A stretch of DNA of 64,000 nt from Ruminococcaceae bacterium AM07-15 (GCA_003477405.1 QUDE01000002.1:62001-126000), one strand, 5' to 3'; counted from the first letter of the stretch, positions 7,855 to 16,843 are shown. Made by a program: numbers and translations. Notes: generated from the letters alone by a model not told the origin.

Positions 7855-9681
7855 TTATTCGGTAACCATCACATTGTAGAGACGCCAGATGGTCATGTAG
7901 GCCTGCTGGCGGGTGTAGGTGTCGAAGGGGCTGAAGGTGGTTTCGGAGGTGCCGTTCATCACGCCCAGCGCCTTCACATAAGCTACGGCCTCCTGAGCAT
8001 AAGAAGCCACCGAAGCGTTGTCGGCAAAGGTCTCGCCAGAGGTATCCACATCGGTTTTGCCCATATATTTGCCCATGCGCATCAGCAGAGCAGCGGCGTC
8101 CTGACGGCTGATGGCGCTGTAGGGATCGAAGATGCCTTCGCCGCGGCCGTTGATGACGCCCAGCGCATTGGCAGCTACCACATCCCAGCTATTTGTGTCG
8201 GAGAAGGGATAGGCCAGGGCCAGCTCCTCCAGGGTCTTGCCGGTGTCTTCCAGGACGATCTCTTCGATGTCTTTACCGGACACTACTTCCAGAAGCTGAA
8301 CCACGATGGTGGCAAAGTCGCCACGGGTGATGTTGGCATAATACTGGTTCTGCAGATCGGCGGGCACAAGACCATGCTGGATGGCCTGAGTCACTTCTTC
8401 ATAGGCCCAGTCGGCCATTTCGCCTTCCTGGGGCAGAGGCTGGGTGTAGCCGATGCGGGCAAAGCCATATTTGCCGTTTTCGATCACTGTGATGATCTCA
8501 TCAGGGGTTATAGTCAGAGAAGATTCCAGCCCGGCGGGGAAATAGCTCTCCTGGGAGATGGTGTTGGAACCGGGCACTTCCTTGCCATAGCGGTCGATGC
8601 AGAAGGCTCTGCCGTCCTTTACGGCCACAGCCAGACCATTCGAGTAAGAAGTGATCCGGGTGTACTCAAAGGGAACCACCACATTGTTCTGGGTGTCGAT
8701 GACGCCGTATTTGCCATCCTTGCAGGCAAAGGCCAGACCTTCCAGGAAGGTGCCCAGTGCATCGTATTCAAAGGGGATCACCGTCTTGCCCTGTTTGTCG
8801 ATGCCGCCCCATTTGCCGTTCAGATTCTTCACCGAGGCGATGCCGTCGCAGAAGATCTGATAGGTGGTATAGATACCCCGGACATAGAAGTCCTGATACT
8901 GGAAGGGAATCACGGTTTTGCCGTTTTTGTCGATGAAGCCAAAGACAAAGTCCTCACGCTCCACATCGTACTTGGCCAGGGGAGACAGGCCCTGGTTGAA
9001 GGGACGGGTGTAGGCTTCCTCGGAGAACTCCAGGACGGGTTTGCCGCTTTCGTCCAGATAAAGGCCATTGCCGCCCATGGCTTCGGTGGCGGCGAAGGTG
9101 CCTTCGTTCAGACAGTAGCCCACCCAGTAATCGCCCAGGTAGACCTGCTTGCCGGTGCGGTCAAACACCAGACTGGGGGCATAGTTGTCCACCGACATGA
9201 TGCTGCCCAGCACCACATAGCCGTTGTGGTAATAGACTTTGGCGGAAGAGTCCAGAAAATCCACAAATTCCTTGGCCTGCTTGTATTCTGTGTCTCCTTC
9301 CTCTTTATAGCGCAGGGGGGTCACATTGCCCTGTTTGTCCAGGACGGACCAGAAATACACCGGGGCCGTTGCGCCGTCATATGTGGGATACTCACCCAGA
9401 GTGCCCACTACGGCCAGACCTTCGCTGAAGGGGAAGGCATAGTCAAACTGGAAGGGGATGACGGTGTTGCCTTCCATGTCGATGTAGCCCCACTTGCCGT
9501 CTTTTTTCACAGCGGCCAGGTCTTGGGAGAAGGAGCCGGCATCCTCATACTGGGGGTCGATGATGACCTCGTAGGAAAGGCCTTCCTCCTCGGCGGCTGT
9601 GACGGGGAGAATGAGAGAGAACAGGGTACAAACTGCCAGGAACAGGGAAATTGCTGTGCGGGATCGTTTGTGCTTTTTCAT
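7855..9681 (-). CDS. Secreted WG-repeat protein with C-terminal SLH domains
   Basis: About 608 residues. There is a lysine-rich signal peptide with hydrophobic core (ends near VTAAEEE). Next come six or seven WG repeats with the pattern 'DGKWGYID..GN.VIPF.(F/Y)D' up to residue 380. The C-terminus has three SLH-like modules (ADWAYEEVTQAI; FSDTNSWDVVAANAL; FADNASVASYAQEAVAYV) that anchor proteins to cell-wall polymer. It is probably a cell-surface protein that binds ligands through the WG beta-propeller-like domain. ATG 9681 is preferred because GAGAGG is 10 bases upstream; ATG 9690 would have almost no spacing. Function unknown. Confidence 0.85.
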   Translation of the reverse strand: MKKHKRSRTAISLFLAVCTLFSLILPVTAAEEEGLSYEVIIDPQYEDAGSFSQDLAAVKKDGKWGYIDMEGNTVIPFQFDYAFPFSEGLAVVGTLGEYPTYDGATAPVYFWSVLDKQGNVTPLRYKEEGDTEYKQAKEFVDFLDSSAKVYYHNGYVVLGSIMSVDNYAPSLVFDRTGKQVYLGDYWVGYCLNEGTFAATEAMGGNGLYLDESGKPVLEFSEEAYTRPFNQGLSPLAKYDVEREDFVFGFIDKNGKTVIPFQYQDFYVRGIYTTYQIFCDGIASVKNLNGKWGGIDKQGKTVIPFEYDALGTFLEGLAFACKDGKYGVIDTQNNVVVPFEYTRITSYSNGLAVAVKDGRAFCIDRYGKEVPGSNTISQESYFPAGLESSLTITPDEIITVIENGKYGFARIGYTQPLPQEGEMADWAYEEVTQAIQHGLVPADLQNQYYANITRGDFATIVVQLLEVVSGKDIEEIVLEDTGKTLEELALAYPFSDTNSWDVVAANALGVINGRGEGIFDPYSAISRQDAAALLMRMGKYMGKTDVDTSGETFADNASVASYAQEAVAYVKALGVMNGTSETTFSPFDTYTRQQAYMTIWRLYNVMVTE

Positions 9682-9794
9682 GTTTTTCATTCCTCTCTTT
9701 TTGGATTTTCCAGGGTATTACTTAATTTTACAATAAAAAGAATGAAAATACAAGAACAGGAAAAAACATACCGCAATTTTTAAGGAAAAGAAAT

Positions 9795-9823
9795 TTGCAT
9801 GGCATCTGTTTTTCTGATACAAT
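9795..9823 (+). promoter_or_regulatory. Promoter of the aldolase gene
   Basis: TTGCAT (9795-9800), 17-bp spacer, TACAAT (9818-9823) with extended TGA. A strong-looking vegetative promoter. Confidence 0.75.
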
Positions 9824-9869
9824 AACGAAAAGACCTACTTTGGAACGATACGAGCAGGAGGAAAACATC

Positions 9870-10805
9870 ATGCCGCTAGTCAGTACAAAAGAAATGTTTG
9901 AAAAGGCCTACAAAGGTGGCTATGCCATCGGTGCCTTCAATGTGAACAACATGGAGATCGTCCAGGGTATCACCCAGGCGGCCATGGAGGAAAATTCTCC
10001 GGTGATCCTCCAGGTGTCGGCCGGCGCCCGGAAATATGCCAAGCACAATTACCTCATCAAGCTGGTGGAGGCCGCCATCATGGAAACCGGTCTGCCCATT
10101 GCCCTCCATCTGGATCACGGCGAAAACTTCGACATCTGCAAAGCTTGTGTGGACGGCGGTTTTTCCTCTGTGATGATCGACGGCTCCAAGTACAGCTTTG
10201 AGGAAAACATCGCCATCACCCGCCAGGTGGTGGAATACGCCCATGCCCACGGTGTCACTGTGGAAGGCGAGCTGGGCAAGCTGGCCGGTATCGAGGACGA
10301 TGTGAATGTGTCCGATGAGGACGCCCAGTTCACCAATCCCGCTGAGGTGGAAGAGTTCGTCAGCCGCACCGGCGTGGACTCTCTGGCCATTGCCATCGGC
10401 ACCAGCCATGGCGCCTATAAGTTCAAACCCGGTCAGAAGCCCCGTCTCCGTTTTGACATTCTGGAAGAGGTACAAAAGCGCCTGCCCGGTTTTCCCATTG
10501 TGCTTCACGGCGCTTCTTCGGTGCCCCAGGAGTTTGTGGCCCAGGTCAACCAGTATGGCGGCTCCATGCCCGATGCCATCGGCATCCCTGAGGAGATGCT
10601 CCGTCAGGCCGCATCCATGGCCGTGTGCAAGATCAATATTGACTCCGACCTCCGCCTGTGCATGACGGCGGCCGTGCGCAAGCACCTTTGTGAGCATCCC
10701 GATCACTTTGATCCCCGGCAGTATCTGGCCGACGGCCGTCAGGCCATCCAGGATATGGTCCGGCATAAGATCCGGGATGTGCTGGGTTCTTCCGGCAAGG
10801 CATAA
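9870..10805 (+). CDS. fba: Class II fructose-1,6-bisphosphate aldolase
   Basis: A 311-residue zinc aldolase that splits fructose-1,6-bisphosphate into DHAP and glyceraldehyde-3-phosphate. Motifs include AIGAFNVNNMEIVQ, the LDHGENFD metal/active-site block, MIDGS, GELGKLAG and AIGTSHGAYKF. Length and order match FbaA/GatY-type enzymes of Firmicutes. ATG 9870 is chosen because GCAGGAGG lies 7 bases upstream. Together with the PFK at 6482 it covers two consecutive glycolytic steps. Confidence 0.93.
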   Translation: MPLVSTKEMFEKAYKGGYAIGAFNVNNMEIVQGITQAAMEENSPVILQVSAGARKYAKHNYLIKLVEAAIMETGLPIALHLDHGENFDICKACVDGGFSSVMIDGSKYSFEENIAITRQVVEYAHAHGVTVEGELGKLAGIEDDVNVSDEDAQFTNPAEVEEFVSRTGVDSLAIAIGTSHGAYKFKPGQKPRLRFDILEEVQKRLPGFPIVLHGASSVPQEFVAQVNQYGGSMPDAIGIPEEMLRQAASMAVCKINIDSDLRLCMTAAVRKHLCEHPDHFDPRQYLADGRQAIQDMVRHKIRDVLGSSGKA

Positions 10806-10817
10806 AATGCAAAACAA

Positions 10818-11059
10818 AAATCGGGCGGTTTTCCGCCCGATTGAGCGTGTCGAAAAAGTGGCTTTGACCACTTTTTCGAGTTTTGCAAGGGTCTGCGTGC
10901 GTGCCAATGGCGCACACTTGCCCCTTGATAAGTGCAAAAAGCCACGCACAGGTCGCGGCTTTTTGCGAATCAGTAGGGGTAGGGAAAACAGCCCATTTTG
11001 CCGTATCAATATCAATTTTTCGACAGTTTGAAATCGGGCGGTTTTCCGCCCGATTTTTT
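10818..11059. repeat. Duplicated terminator hairpin flanking a 178-bp inverted-repeat element
   Basis: The 25-base segment AAATCGGGCGG-TTTT-CCGCCCGATT occurs twice in direct orientation (10818-10842 and 11031-11055). Only the second copy has a T tract, so it is the working terminator of fba. Between them lies an element beginning TGTCGAAAAA (10848-10857) and ending TTTTTCGACA (11016-11025), a perfect terminal inverted repeat. Inside are two strong hairpins, 10851-10878 (11-bp stem) and 10934-10966 (10-bp stem). There is no credible ORF. It looks like a small non-autonomous or extragenic repeat element. Confidence 0.6.
11033..11059 (+). terminator. Functional copy of the aldolase terminator
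   Basis: ATCGGGCGG-TTTT-CCGCCCGAT followed by TTTTT. It lies about 230 bases after the fba stop. Confidence 0.8.
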
Positions 11060-11084
11060 AAAAGATTGAAAAAGGAACTATGCT

Positions 11085-11735
11085 ATGAAATATCAGACTA
11101 TTTTGTTCGATCTGGACGGTACGCTCACCGACCCGGGGGAGGGGATCACCCGCTCGGTGGCCTATGCGTTAGAGAGCTTCGGCATCCATGTGCCCGATCG
11201 GAAAGTGCTCTATCCATTCATCGGTCCCCCTCTGCTGGATTCCTTCATGGAGTTTTACGGTTTTTCCGAAAAAGACGCCCGGCAGGCCATTGAAAAATAC
11301 CGGGAATATTTCGGAAAACAGGGTATTTTTGAAAATGAGCTCTATCCTGGCGTGCCGGAGGCTTTGGAGGAACTGAAAAAAGCCGGTGGCCGTCTGGTGC
11401 TGGCCACCAGCAAGCCAGAACCTTATGCCAAAGAGATTCTGGAGCATTTTTATCTCATGGGCTATTTTGATTTTGTCTCCGGCAGTCAGCTGGATGGAAC
11501 GCGAAGCAAAAAAGGGGAAGTCATCGCCTACGCACTGGGCCATTGCGGCAAAGGGCCGGAGGACAAGGCCCTGATGGTGGGGGACCGGAAGCACGATGTG
11601 CAGGGAGCCTTGGAAAATGGCCTGCCCTGTGCCGGTGTGCTTTATGGTTATGGAAGCCGTGAGGAACTGGAGCAGGCCGGCGCCCAATGGATTTTGGAAA
11701 CGCCTGCCCAGCTTTCCCAGTTGGCCCGGCTGTAA
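11085..11735 (+). CDS. HAD-superfamily phosphatase (phosphoglycolate phosphatase-like)
   Basis: A 216-residue subfamily IA haloacid dehalogenase. Motif I is FDLDGTLTD (nucleophile Asp10), motif II LATSKP, a lysine in motif III, and motif IV GDRKHD. The helical cap (residues 15-80) matches the Gph/PpaX group, which dephosphorylates phosphoglycolate or similar metabolites. Substrate not determinable. ATG 11085 lies 8 bases after AAGGAAC. Confidence 0.85.
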   Translation: MKYQTILFDLDGTLTDPGEGITRSVAYALESFGIHVPDRKVLYPFIGPPLLDSFMEFYGFSEKDARQAIEKYREYFGKQGIFENELYPGVPEALEELKKAGGRLVLATSKPEPYAKEILEHFYLMGYFDFVSGSQLDGTRSKKGEVIAYALGHCGKGPEDKALMVGDRKHDVQGALENGLPCAGVLYGYGSREELEQAGAQWILETPAQLSQLARL

Positions 11736-11747
11736 CAAAGCAAAAAA

Positions 11748-11784
11748 AGAAAGACCGTGCCAAACATCAGGGCATGGTCTTTTT
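11748..11784. terminator. Terminator between HAD gene and spo0A
   Basis: Stem AAGACCGTGCC / GGGCATGGTCTT (one G-T pair) with T6 on the plus strand and an A/T-rich opposite flank. Probably serves both converging transcripts. Confidence 0.75.
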
Positions 11785-11798
11785 TCACAATCAACCAA

Positions 11799-12575
11799 TC
11801 AGCCGCATTTCAGCTGCAAACGGAGCTTGTCGGCGATCATGGAGATAAATTCGCTGTTTGTGGGCTTCCCTTTGATTTGGGAGACAGTATATCCAAAGTA
11901 ACTTTGCAGCACTTCGATATCGCCCCGGTCCCAGGCCACCTCAATGGCGTGGCGGATGGCCCGTTCCACCCGGGAGCTGGTGGTGTTGTATTTCTTGGCC
12001 ACCGAGGGATAGAGCACTTTGGTGACAGCATTGACCACATCGATGTTCTCAATGGTCATCATAATGGCATCCCGAAGATATTGATAGCCTTTGATGTGTG
12101 CAGGCACGCCGATGTCGTGAATCACTTCGGTGACCCGGATTTCCATATCCACCGCCGGGTCCAGTGCCCGGACTGTGGGATTTTGCATGGGCACAGGAAG
12201 GTTTTTATAGCTGCAGATCCGCTCGGCCAAAGCAGAGATGTTGCAGGGCTTCATCATGAAATAGCTGACACCCAGGGCTGCGGCTTCGGCGGCCATCTGG
12301 TTGCTGGAAAAGGAAGAAAGGACGAAAAACACCGGTTTCTTTCCGGAAGAGGCGCTGGTGATGCGGCGGATGGCGGCCAGGCCATCCAGTTTGGACAGCA
12401 CAGTATCGGTGAGGATGATATCGGGGGAGAGCTGGGAAGAAAGCTGCACCAGTTCTTCTCCATCGCCAGCGGCCCCTACCACCTGAATCTCAGGGTGTTC
12501 CTCCAGATTTTTTTGCAAAAGAGCACGAAACTCCCCGCTGTCATCGGCCAATAATAGGCGTATTTTGGTATTCAT
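11799..12575 (-). CDS. spo0A: Sporulation master regulator Spo0A
   Basis: A 258-residue response regulator. The N-terminal receiver has Asp11/Asp12 and the phosphoacceptor Asp57 (ILTDTVL). The C-terminal Spo0A DNA-binding domain is unmistakable: [17 protein letters not shown], then [18 protein letters not shown], the recognition helix region. Phosphorylated Spo0A starts sporulation by binding 0A boxes. It lies downstream of spoIVB on the same strand, the classical order, but with two small genes between. GGAG lies 11 bases before the ATG. Confidence 0.97.
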   Translation of the reverse strand: MNTKIRLLLADDSGEFRALLQKNLEEHPEIQVVGAAGDGEELVQLSSQLSPDIILTDTVLSKLDGLAAIRRITSASSGKKPVFFVLSSFSSNQMAAEAAALGVSYFMMKPCNISALAERICSYKNLPVPMQNPTVRALDPAVDMEIRVTEVIHDIGVPAHIKGYQYLRDAIMMTIENIDVVNAVTKVLYPSVAKKYNTTSSRVERAIRHAIEVAWDRGDIEVLQSYFGYTVSQIKGKPTNSEFISMIADKLRLQLKCG

Positions 12576-12592
12576 AGCTCACAACTCCGTTA

Positions 12593-12600
12593 TTTGACAA
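12593..12600 (-). promoter_or_regulatory. 0A-box-like sequence upstream of spo0A
   Basis: On the minus strand it reads TTGTCAAA, one base from the 0A box TTGTCGAA, and is 18 bases upstream of the spo0A start. Autoregulation is known for Spo0A, but a single imperfect 8-mer is weak evidence. Confidence 0.35.
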
Positions 12601-12775
12601 ATTGGTGTGTTACCAGCGCTGTAACTATAAAATACCACAATAGATGGGGCCTTTCAAGATGGAACGACCGGAAATATTGCAATTTATTTTTACAACAAAC
12701 TCCGGTTTTGTTCACAAAATACGGTGATTTTACAACTTTCGTGGCGTTTCGAGCATTCTCTCGGATGGATGGATT

Positions 12776-13018
12776 TTATGAAATCACAAAGCGGGTCATA
12801 AGTCCGATGAGGATACACACTGCACCGGCCAGCCAGGAGGCCAAACACCCTTTTTTGGCGTCCATCTGCTCTGGATAGACCGGATGCACGATCCACAGCA
12901 GACCATAGAGAACCCAGGCGATGTTGGTAAACAGGCCCTGATGAAGGGCAAAAGCCAGAATGTTTGCCAGAATCACCAGAATAACACCCAGCAGGATCTG
13001 TTTTTTAAATGCGGTCAT
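12776..13018 (-). CDS. Small membrane protein in the spoIVB-spo0A interval
   Basis: An 80-residue protein with two or three hydrophobic segments (about 8-25, 30-45 and 58-78). ATG 13018 has GGGGGA upstream. No family recognised. A sporulation role is only suggested by location. About 200 bases without a gene separate it from spo0A. Confidence 0.6.
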   Translation of the reverse strand: MTAFKKQILLGVILVILANILAFALHQGLFTNIAWVLYGLLWIVHPVYPEQMDAKKGCLASWLAGAVCILIGLMTRFVIS

Positions 13019-13125
13019 GGGAAATCCCCCTTTGCCATATGGATTGAATTTATTGTATCATATGGCTTTTTGCCTGTCAGCAGCCTCTTGAGGAAATCAC
13101 GGCAGAGCCAAGGGGTAACATTTTT

Positions 13126-13566
13126 TTAATCCCAAAAATGAAAAATGATCTCTCCTACGGTTGTAGGCTTCCAGTACCGGATCTGTGTGATTTCTGATTC
13201 CCCCAGCTTGGCAATATGATTTTGCCAAGGCTGCTGAAGTTCTCTCTTTGTGAGCAGACGGACCGAAGGCTCTGTGAAAGGCAGGCCATAAGGAAAGTCC
13301 GAAAAGGAAATTTGTCCCCACTCCACTTTTTCGGCAAAAGCCAGCCAAGGATGGTACCCGTTTTCCAATAGAAAGAAGGAAACACCCTGGATTTGAAGCT
13401 GGGCCCAATAAAAATTTTTGCCCGATAGATCGGTGTCAAAAGAATCCACCGTGCCGCCATGCAGGCGGGCTATAGTATAGCACAGGGTGCGAAAAGCCGA
13501 TGGGGCCAGCGGGAAAAGGGGCGGATCAGTCTTATCTCCAAAACCAGTGATTCCGTTGGGGAGCAT
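13126..13566 (-). CDS. Hypothetical protein in the spoIVB-spo0A interval
   Basis: A 146-residue soluble protein. Start ATG 13566 is chosen for the AAGGAGGAG nine bases upstream. It has no signal peptide or recognised domain. The composition is aromatic-rich, with a conserved-looking FYWAQLQIQGVSFFLLENG core. On the same strand as spoIVB, but a hairpin at 13694-13720 lies between, so it may have its own promoter. Confidence 0.6.
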   Translation of the reverse strand: MLPNGITGFGDKTDPPLFPLAPSAFRTLCYTIARLHGGTVDSFDTDLSGKNFYWAQLQIQGVSFFLLENGYHPWLAFAEKVEWGQISFSDFPYGLPFTEPSVRLLTKRELQQPWQNHIAKLGESEITQIRYWKPTTVGEIIFHFWD

Positions 13567-13693
13567 ATGATGTCTCCTCCTTTCCGATGAGATCCTGTTT
13601 CTTTGCTTGATTGTATCATAGAGAGGAATGCAAAGCCATTTCAACTTTCTTAACATTTGCTGGATTCAGTCTAGAAGTTTTTCAAAAAGAGTG

Positions 13694-13720
13694 AAAGGGC
13701 AGCCAGGAAGGCTGCCCTTT
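13694..13720 (-). terminator. Terminator after spoIVB
   Basis: Stem AAAGGGCAGCC / GGCTGCCCTTT, 13 bases after the spoIVB stop. On the minus strand it is followed by a modest T-rich stretch. Confidence 0.7.
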
Positions 13721-13733
13721 GGGTGTGGCTGTG

Positions 13734-14867
13734 TTATTGCAGACTGTAGGCGGTATCCAGCATATTTTCAATGAAAATGCCGTAGCCCCGGGTGGGGTCG
13801 TTCACCAGCACATGGGTGACGGCCCCGATGAGTTTGCCGTTTTGCACAATGGGACTGCCGCTCATGCCCTGGACAATGCCGCCGGTTTTGCGGAGCAGTT
13901 CTTTGTCGGTGACTTTGATCATCATGTTCCGGTTGCTTTCATCGTCATCGTCGGGATATACCTTCAGGATCTCCACATCGTAGTAAGCGGTGTCATCTCC
14001 CTCCACATTGGCGATGATCTGGGCTTTGCCTTCCTTGATCTGGGATTTGGGAGCGGTCTCCAGGGCCTGCCGTCCTTCATAAAGAGAGGGGTCGGTGATC
14101 TTGCCGTAGATACCGCTGTCGGTGTTCTGGTAAAGGACACCCTGGTCACGGGTCAGGTCGTATTCGCCCACCAGTTCGCCAGGGGAGCCAACTTCACCTT
14201 TTTCCACACCGGCTACCTGGGAAGGCATCAGACTGCCGCCGCCAATGGGCATCAGTTCACCGGTATCCTGATCGGCCACACCGTGGCCCAAAGCGCCAAA
14301 AGCGCCGTTTTCCGGGTCTACGAAGGTGATGGTGCCGATGCCGGCCAGACTGTCCCGCACAAAAGCGCCGATGCGATAGGTGCCGCTGGCTTCATCCTTC
14401 ACCGGCTTTACCTGGAGGGTTTTTTCCTCTTCCCCTCGTTTGAAATGGATGGTGAGCTGGGATCCTTGGCTGCTTTCCACGGCCTGGGCCATGGATTCGT
14501 TGCTGTCTACAGGGGTGTCATTGACTTTGATAATCAGGTCGCCCAGCCGCAGTCCGGCCTTTTCAGCCGGAGAGCTTTGGGAAGAAGCGTCTACCGGAGC
14601 AAAGCCCACCACCATGGCCCCTTGGGAAAAGAGCTTGATGCCGGTGGTGTGGCCAAGAGGGATGAGGCGGGTGCTCTCCGGACGGACGATCTCGCCGGAG
14701 TCGGTTTTGGATACATTGATGCTGTCGATTTGAGCAGAGACGGCGGCTAAAGCGTCTTCGCCGCCCAGAGGAAACAGGGTCAGAGCGGCAGCAAGAACCA
14801 GGGACAACGCCCCGGCGCATTTGCCGATCCGGCCCCAGATAGGATTGGTTTTGTGATTTTTGTCCAT
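13734..14867 (-). CDS. spoIVB: SpoIVB peptidase (S55 family)
   Basis: A 377-residue sporulation serine protease. Residues 15-36 are a signal/anchor segment. A PDZ domain follows (about 95-160, SPAEKAGLRLGDLIIKVND). The S55 peptidase domain has the catalytic His in GALGHG and the catalytic Ser in QGMSGSP. In Bacillus, SpoIVB is secreted from the forespore and cleaves SpoIVFA to activate pro-sigma-K processing. It is upstream of spo0A as in most endospore formers. Confidence 0.95.
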   Translation of the reverse strand: MDKNHKTNPIWGRIGKCAGALSLVLAAALTLFPLGGEDALAAVSAQIDSINVSKTDSGEIVRPESTRLIPLGHTTGIKLFSQGAMVVGFAPVDASSQSSPAEKAGLRLGDLIIKVNDTPVDSNESMAQAVESSQGSQLTIHFKRGEEEKTLQVKPVKDEASGTYRIGAFVRDSLAGIGTITFVDPENGAFGALGHGVADQDTGELMPIGGGSLMPSQVAGVEKGEVGSPGELVGEYDLTRDQGVLYQNTDSGIYGKITDPSLYEGRQALETAPKSQIKEGKAQIIANVEGDDTAYYDVEILKVYPDDDDESNRNMMIKVTDKELLRKTGGIVQGMSGSPIVQNGKLIGAVTHVLVNDPTRGYGIFIENMLDTAYSLQ

Positions 14868-14924
14868 GGGATTTCACTCCTTTCTGCCACGCCTATTACT
14901 ATTCCCGCCGCTATGGTTGATACT

Positions 14925-14954
14925 TTGCAAGAATAATGGTATTCTGTTTATAAT
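14925..14954 (+). promoter_or_regulatory. Promoter of the SLOG-domain gene
   Basis: TTGCAA (14925-14930), 18-bp spacer, TATAAT (14949-14954). Confidence 0.7.
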
Positions 14955-15003
14955 CTGCTAAGGGAAAAAACGGTTCTTGCAAAAGAAAAGGAGGGAAAAA
15001 GCT

Positions 15004-15348
15004 GTGAAACTGGCCATTGTGGGCTCCCGGACCATGGGAGAGGAATTTTATGAATTGCTGGAGAAAAATGTTCCCAATGGAGTGACCACCATTCTCAGCG
15101 GCGGGGCCAAAGGAGCCGACAGCCTGGCCAGGCGCGTGGCCCAAGAGCGGAAGATTCCCCTGGAGGAGATCCTGCCCAATTATAAAATTTTCGGAAAAAT
15201 GGCCCCCATTGTGCGCAATCGGGAAATCGTCCAGAAAGCCGATCTGGTGCTTTGTCTGTGGGATGGAATATCCCCGGGCACACGGAATGTGATTTCACTG
15301 TGTATGGAGCTGAATAAGCCCTTTCAGCTGCTGGAGCCGGAACTTTAA
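15004..15348 (+). CDS. DUF2493/YpsA-like SLOG-domain protein
   Basis: A 114-residue Rossmann-like protein starting with GTG 15004 behind AAGGAGGG. MKLAIVGSRTM and LSGGAKGADSLARRVA are the nucleotide-binding signature of SLOG/DUF2493 proteins, which bind nucleotides or nucleotide-derived ligands. It is monocistronic. Biological role unknown. Confidence 0.75.
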   Translation: MKLAIVGSRTMGEEFYELLEKNVPNGVTTILSGGAKGADSLARRVAQERKIPLEEILPNYKIFGKMAPIVRNREIVQKADLVLCLWDGISPGTRNVISLCMELNKPFQLLEPEL

Positions 15349-15420
15349 AAAGAAAATTTCATTCTATCAGAATTTTTCCCCGATTTTTCATGAAATCTCC
15401 GTGAGAAACCGGGGTTTTAC

Positions 15421-15449
15421 TTGTTTTAGAGAGAAAAATGTGGTACAAT
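15421..15449 (+). promoter_or_regulatory. Promoter of the carD-ispD-ispF operon
   Basis: TTGTTT (15421-15426), 17-bp spacer, TACAAT (15444-15449) with extended TGG. Confidence 0.7.
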
Positions 15450-15568
15450 AGAATAAATTAGCAAAGTGAAAAGGGAAATTTTTGTTCAAATTGATGGCCT
15501 GATGGCTGAAAAAGAAAAATGGATATATAGGTGACACTGTATGGCGGCTTAAAGAAGGAGGCGGCGTG

Positions 15569-16045
15569 ATGTATACAGTGGGCGAGAAGGTGGCGCATCC
15601 CATGCATGGCGCGGGAGTGATCGAGCAGATCCTACCCCGGGAAGAAGGGGGGAAAGAGCGCCTTTTTTACCTTTTGCGCCTCTGTGTAGGCTCCATGACG
15701 CTGCTTTTGCCCTGCGATAGCTGCGGGGCCGTGGGGCTGCGCCCCACCGTTTCCCGGGAAGAAGCCCAGAACCTTCTGGACAGGCTGGGGGAGATCCCCG
15801 TGTGTCAGGAGGGAAATTGGAACCAGCGCTATAAAGACAACATGCAGCGTATCCGCAGCGGCGACCTGGAGCAGGTGGCCGTGGTCATCCGCAGCCTGCG
15901 GCGGCGGGATGGTCAGAAGAATCTGTCCACCGGTGAGCGGAAAATGCTTTCCAGCGCCAAAAAAATCCTGGTTTCGGAACTGGCTTTGGTGCTGGAGCAG
16001 GATTATGGGCAGATCGAGCATATCGTGGAAAAAACATTGGTATAG
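15569..16045 (+). CDS. CarD-family transcription regulator
   Basis: A 158-residue protein with an N-terminal CarD/TRCF RNA-polymerase-interaction domain (MYTVGEKVAHPMHGAGVIEQ) and a helical C-terminal domain. CarD proteins bind the RNAP beta subunit and tune open-complex stability. Start ATG 15569 sits 7 bases after AAGGAGG. It heads the operon with the isoprenoid genes ispD and ispF, a common Firmicute arrangement. Confidence 0.88.
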   Translation: MYTVGEKVAHPMHGAGVIEQILPREEGGKERLFYLLRLCVGSMTLLLPCDSCGAVGLRPTVSREEAQNLLDRLGEIPVCQEGNWNQRYKDNMQRIRSGDLEQVAVVIRSLRRRDGQKNLSTGERKMLSSAKKILVSELALVLEQDYGQIEHIVEKTLV

Positions 16046-16096
16046 TAATAAAGGGCAGCCGGTCCTCTGGAGTGGCTGAGAGGGAGGGGATCGGAT

Positions 16097-16843
16097 TTGC
16101 TACAACAGTTGCGTTCTTTGCTGAAAAAGAAGGAGCGGCCCTATACCGCTGCGGTGGTGGCCGCCGGCGGCAGCGCCCGCCGGATGGAAGGCGTGGATAA
16201 GCTCCTGGCCGAGATCCATGGCGTGCCGGTGATCGCCTATACTTTGCTGGCGTTGGAAAAAAGCTCCTGCGTGGATGAAATCGTGGTGGCGGCGTCGGAA
16301 GGGAATTTCCTGCCCATTACCGAGGTCTGCCGGGAGTTTGGCATCAGCAAGGTGTTCAAGGTGGTGCGGGGCGGTCAGGAGCGGGCTGACAGCGTGTATA
16401 AGGCGTTGTGCGAATGCAGCCCGCAGACCAAGTTTGTATTGGTGCAGGATGGGGCGCGGCCATTGCTTACCCCCGATCTTGCGGAAAAGGTGTGTCAGAA
16501 AGCTTACGAAGCCCGGTGCGCCACAGCGGCCGTGCCGGTGAAAGACACCATCAAAGTGGTGGAAAACGGCCTTGTGCAGCAAACGCCGGACAGGGCTTTT
16601 TTGTATGCGGTGCAAACGCCGCAGGTCACCGATATCGACCTTTTGAAAGGGGCTTTGTGCAAGGCGGCCCAGGATGGGGAAAAGGTGACCGACGACTGCG
16701 CTGCCGTGGAGAAGCTGGGCATTCGTCCGGCCATTGTCATGGGCTCCTATGACAATATCAAGATCACCACGCCGGAAGATCTGAACATTGCCCAGGTTCT
16801 TTTGGAGCGGATGGGAACAGAACAAGGGAGGAACAACCTTTGA
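16097..16843 (+). CDS. ispD: 2-C-methyl-D-erythritol 4-phosphate cytidylyltransferase
   Basis: A 248-residue enzyme of the MEP isoprenoid pathway that couples MEP with CTP. The nucleotide loop is [18 protein letters not shown], followed by [19 protein letters not shown] and VKDTIK, all typical of IspD. TTG start at 16097 behind GGGAGGGG. There are about 17 extra residues before the conserved core. Its stop overlaps the ispF start by 4 bases. Confidence 0.95.
   Translation: MLQQLRSLLKKKERPYTAAVVAAGGSARRMEGVDKLLAEIHGVPVIAYTLLALEKSSCVDEIVVAASEGNFLPITEVCREFGISKVFKVVRGGQERADSVYKALCECSPQTKFVLVQDGARPLLTPDLAEKVCQKAYEARCATAAVPVKDTIKVVENGLVQQTPDRAFLYAVQTPQVTDIDLLKGALCKAAQDGEKVTDDCAAVEKLGIRPAIVMGSYDNIKITTPEDLNIAQVLLERMGTEQGRNNL

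Noticed and set aside
7846-9783. Plus-strand open frame of 645 codons opposite the WG/SLH gene (similar cases at 2414-3871 and 25813-27765)
   Set aside because: Shadow of a well-supported gene; composition rich in His/Gly/Val typical of reverse frames, no ribosome site.
14868-14930. Sigma-F/G promoter for spoIVB (GGGAATAGTA with upstream GTATC)
   Set aside because: The spacing between the two parts is about 12 instead of about 15 bases; the match is too weak to claim.
16046-16096. THI-box-like GGCTGAGAGGGA before ispD (possible TPP riboswitch)
   Set aside because: Only a short match; the second conserved arm and the space for the aptamer are missing, and the context is isoprenoid synthesis.
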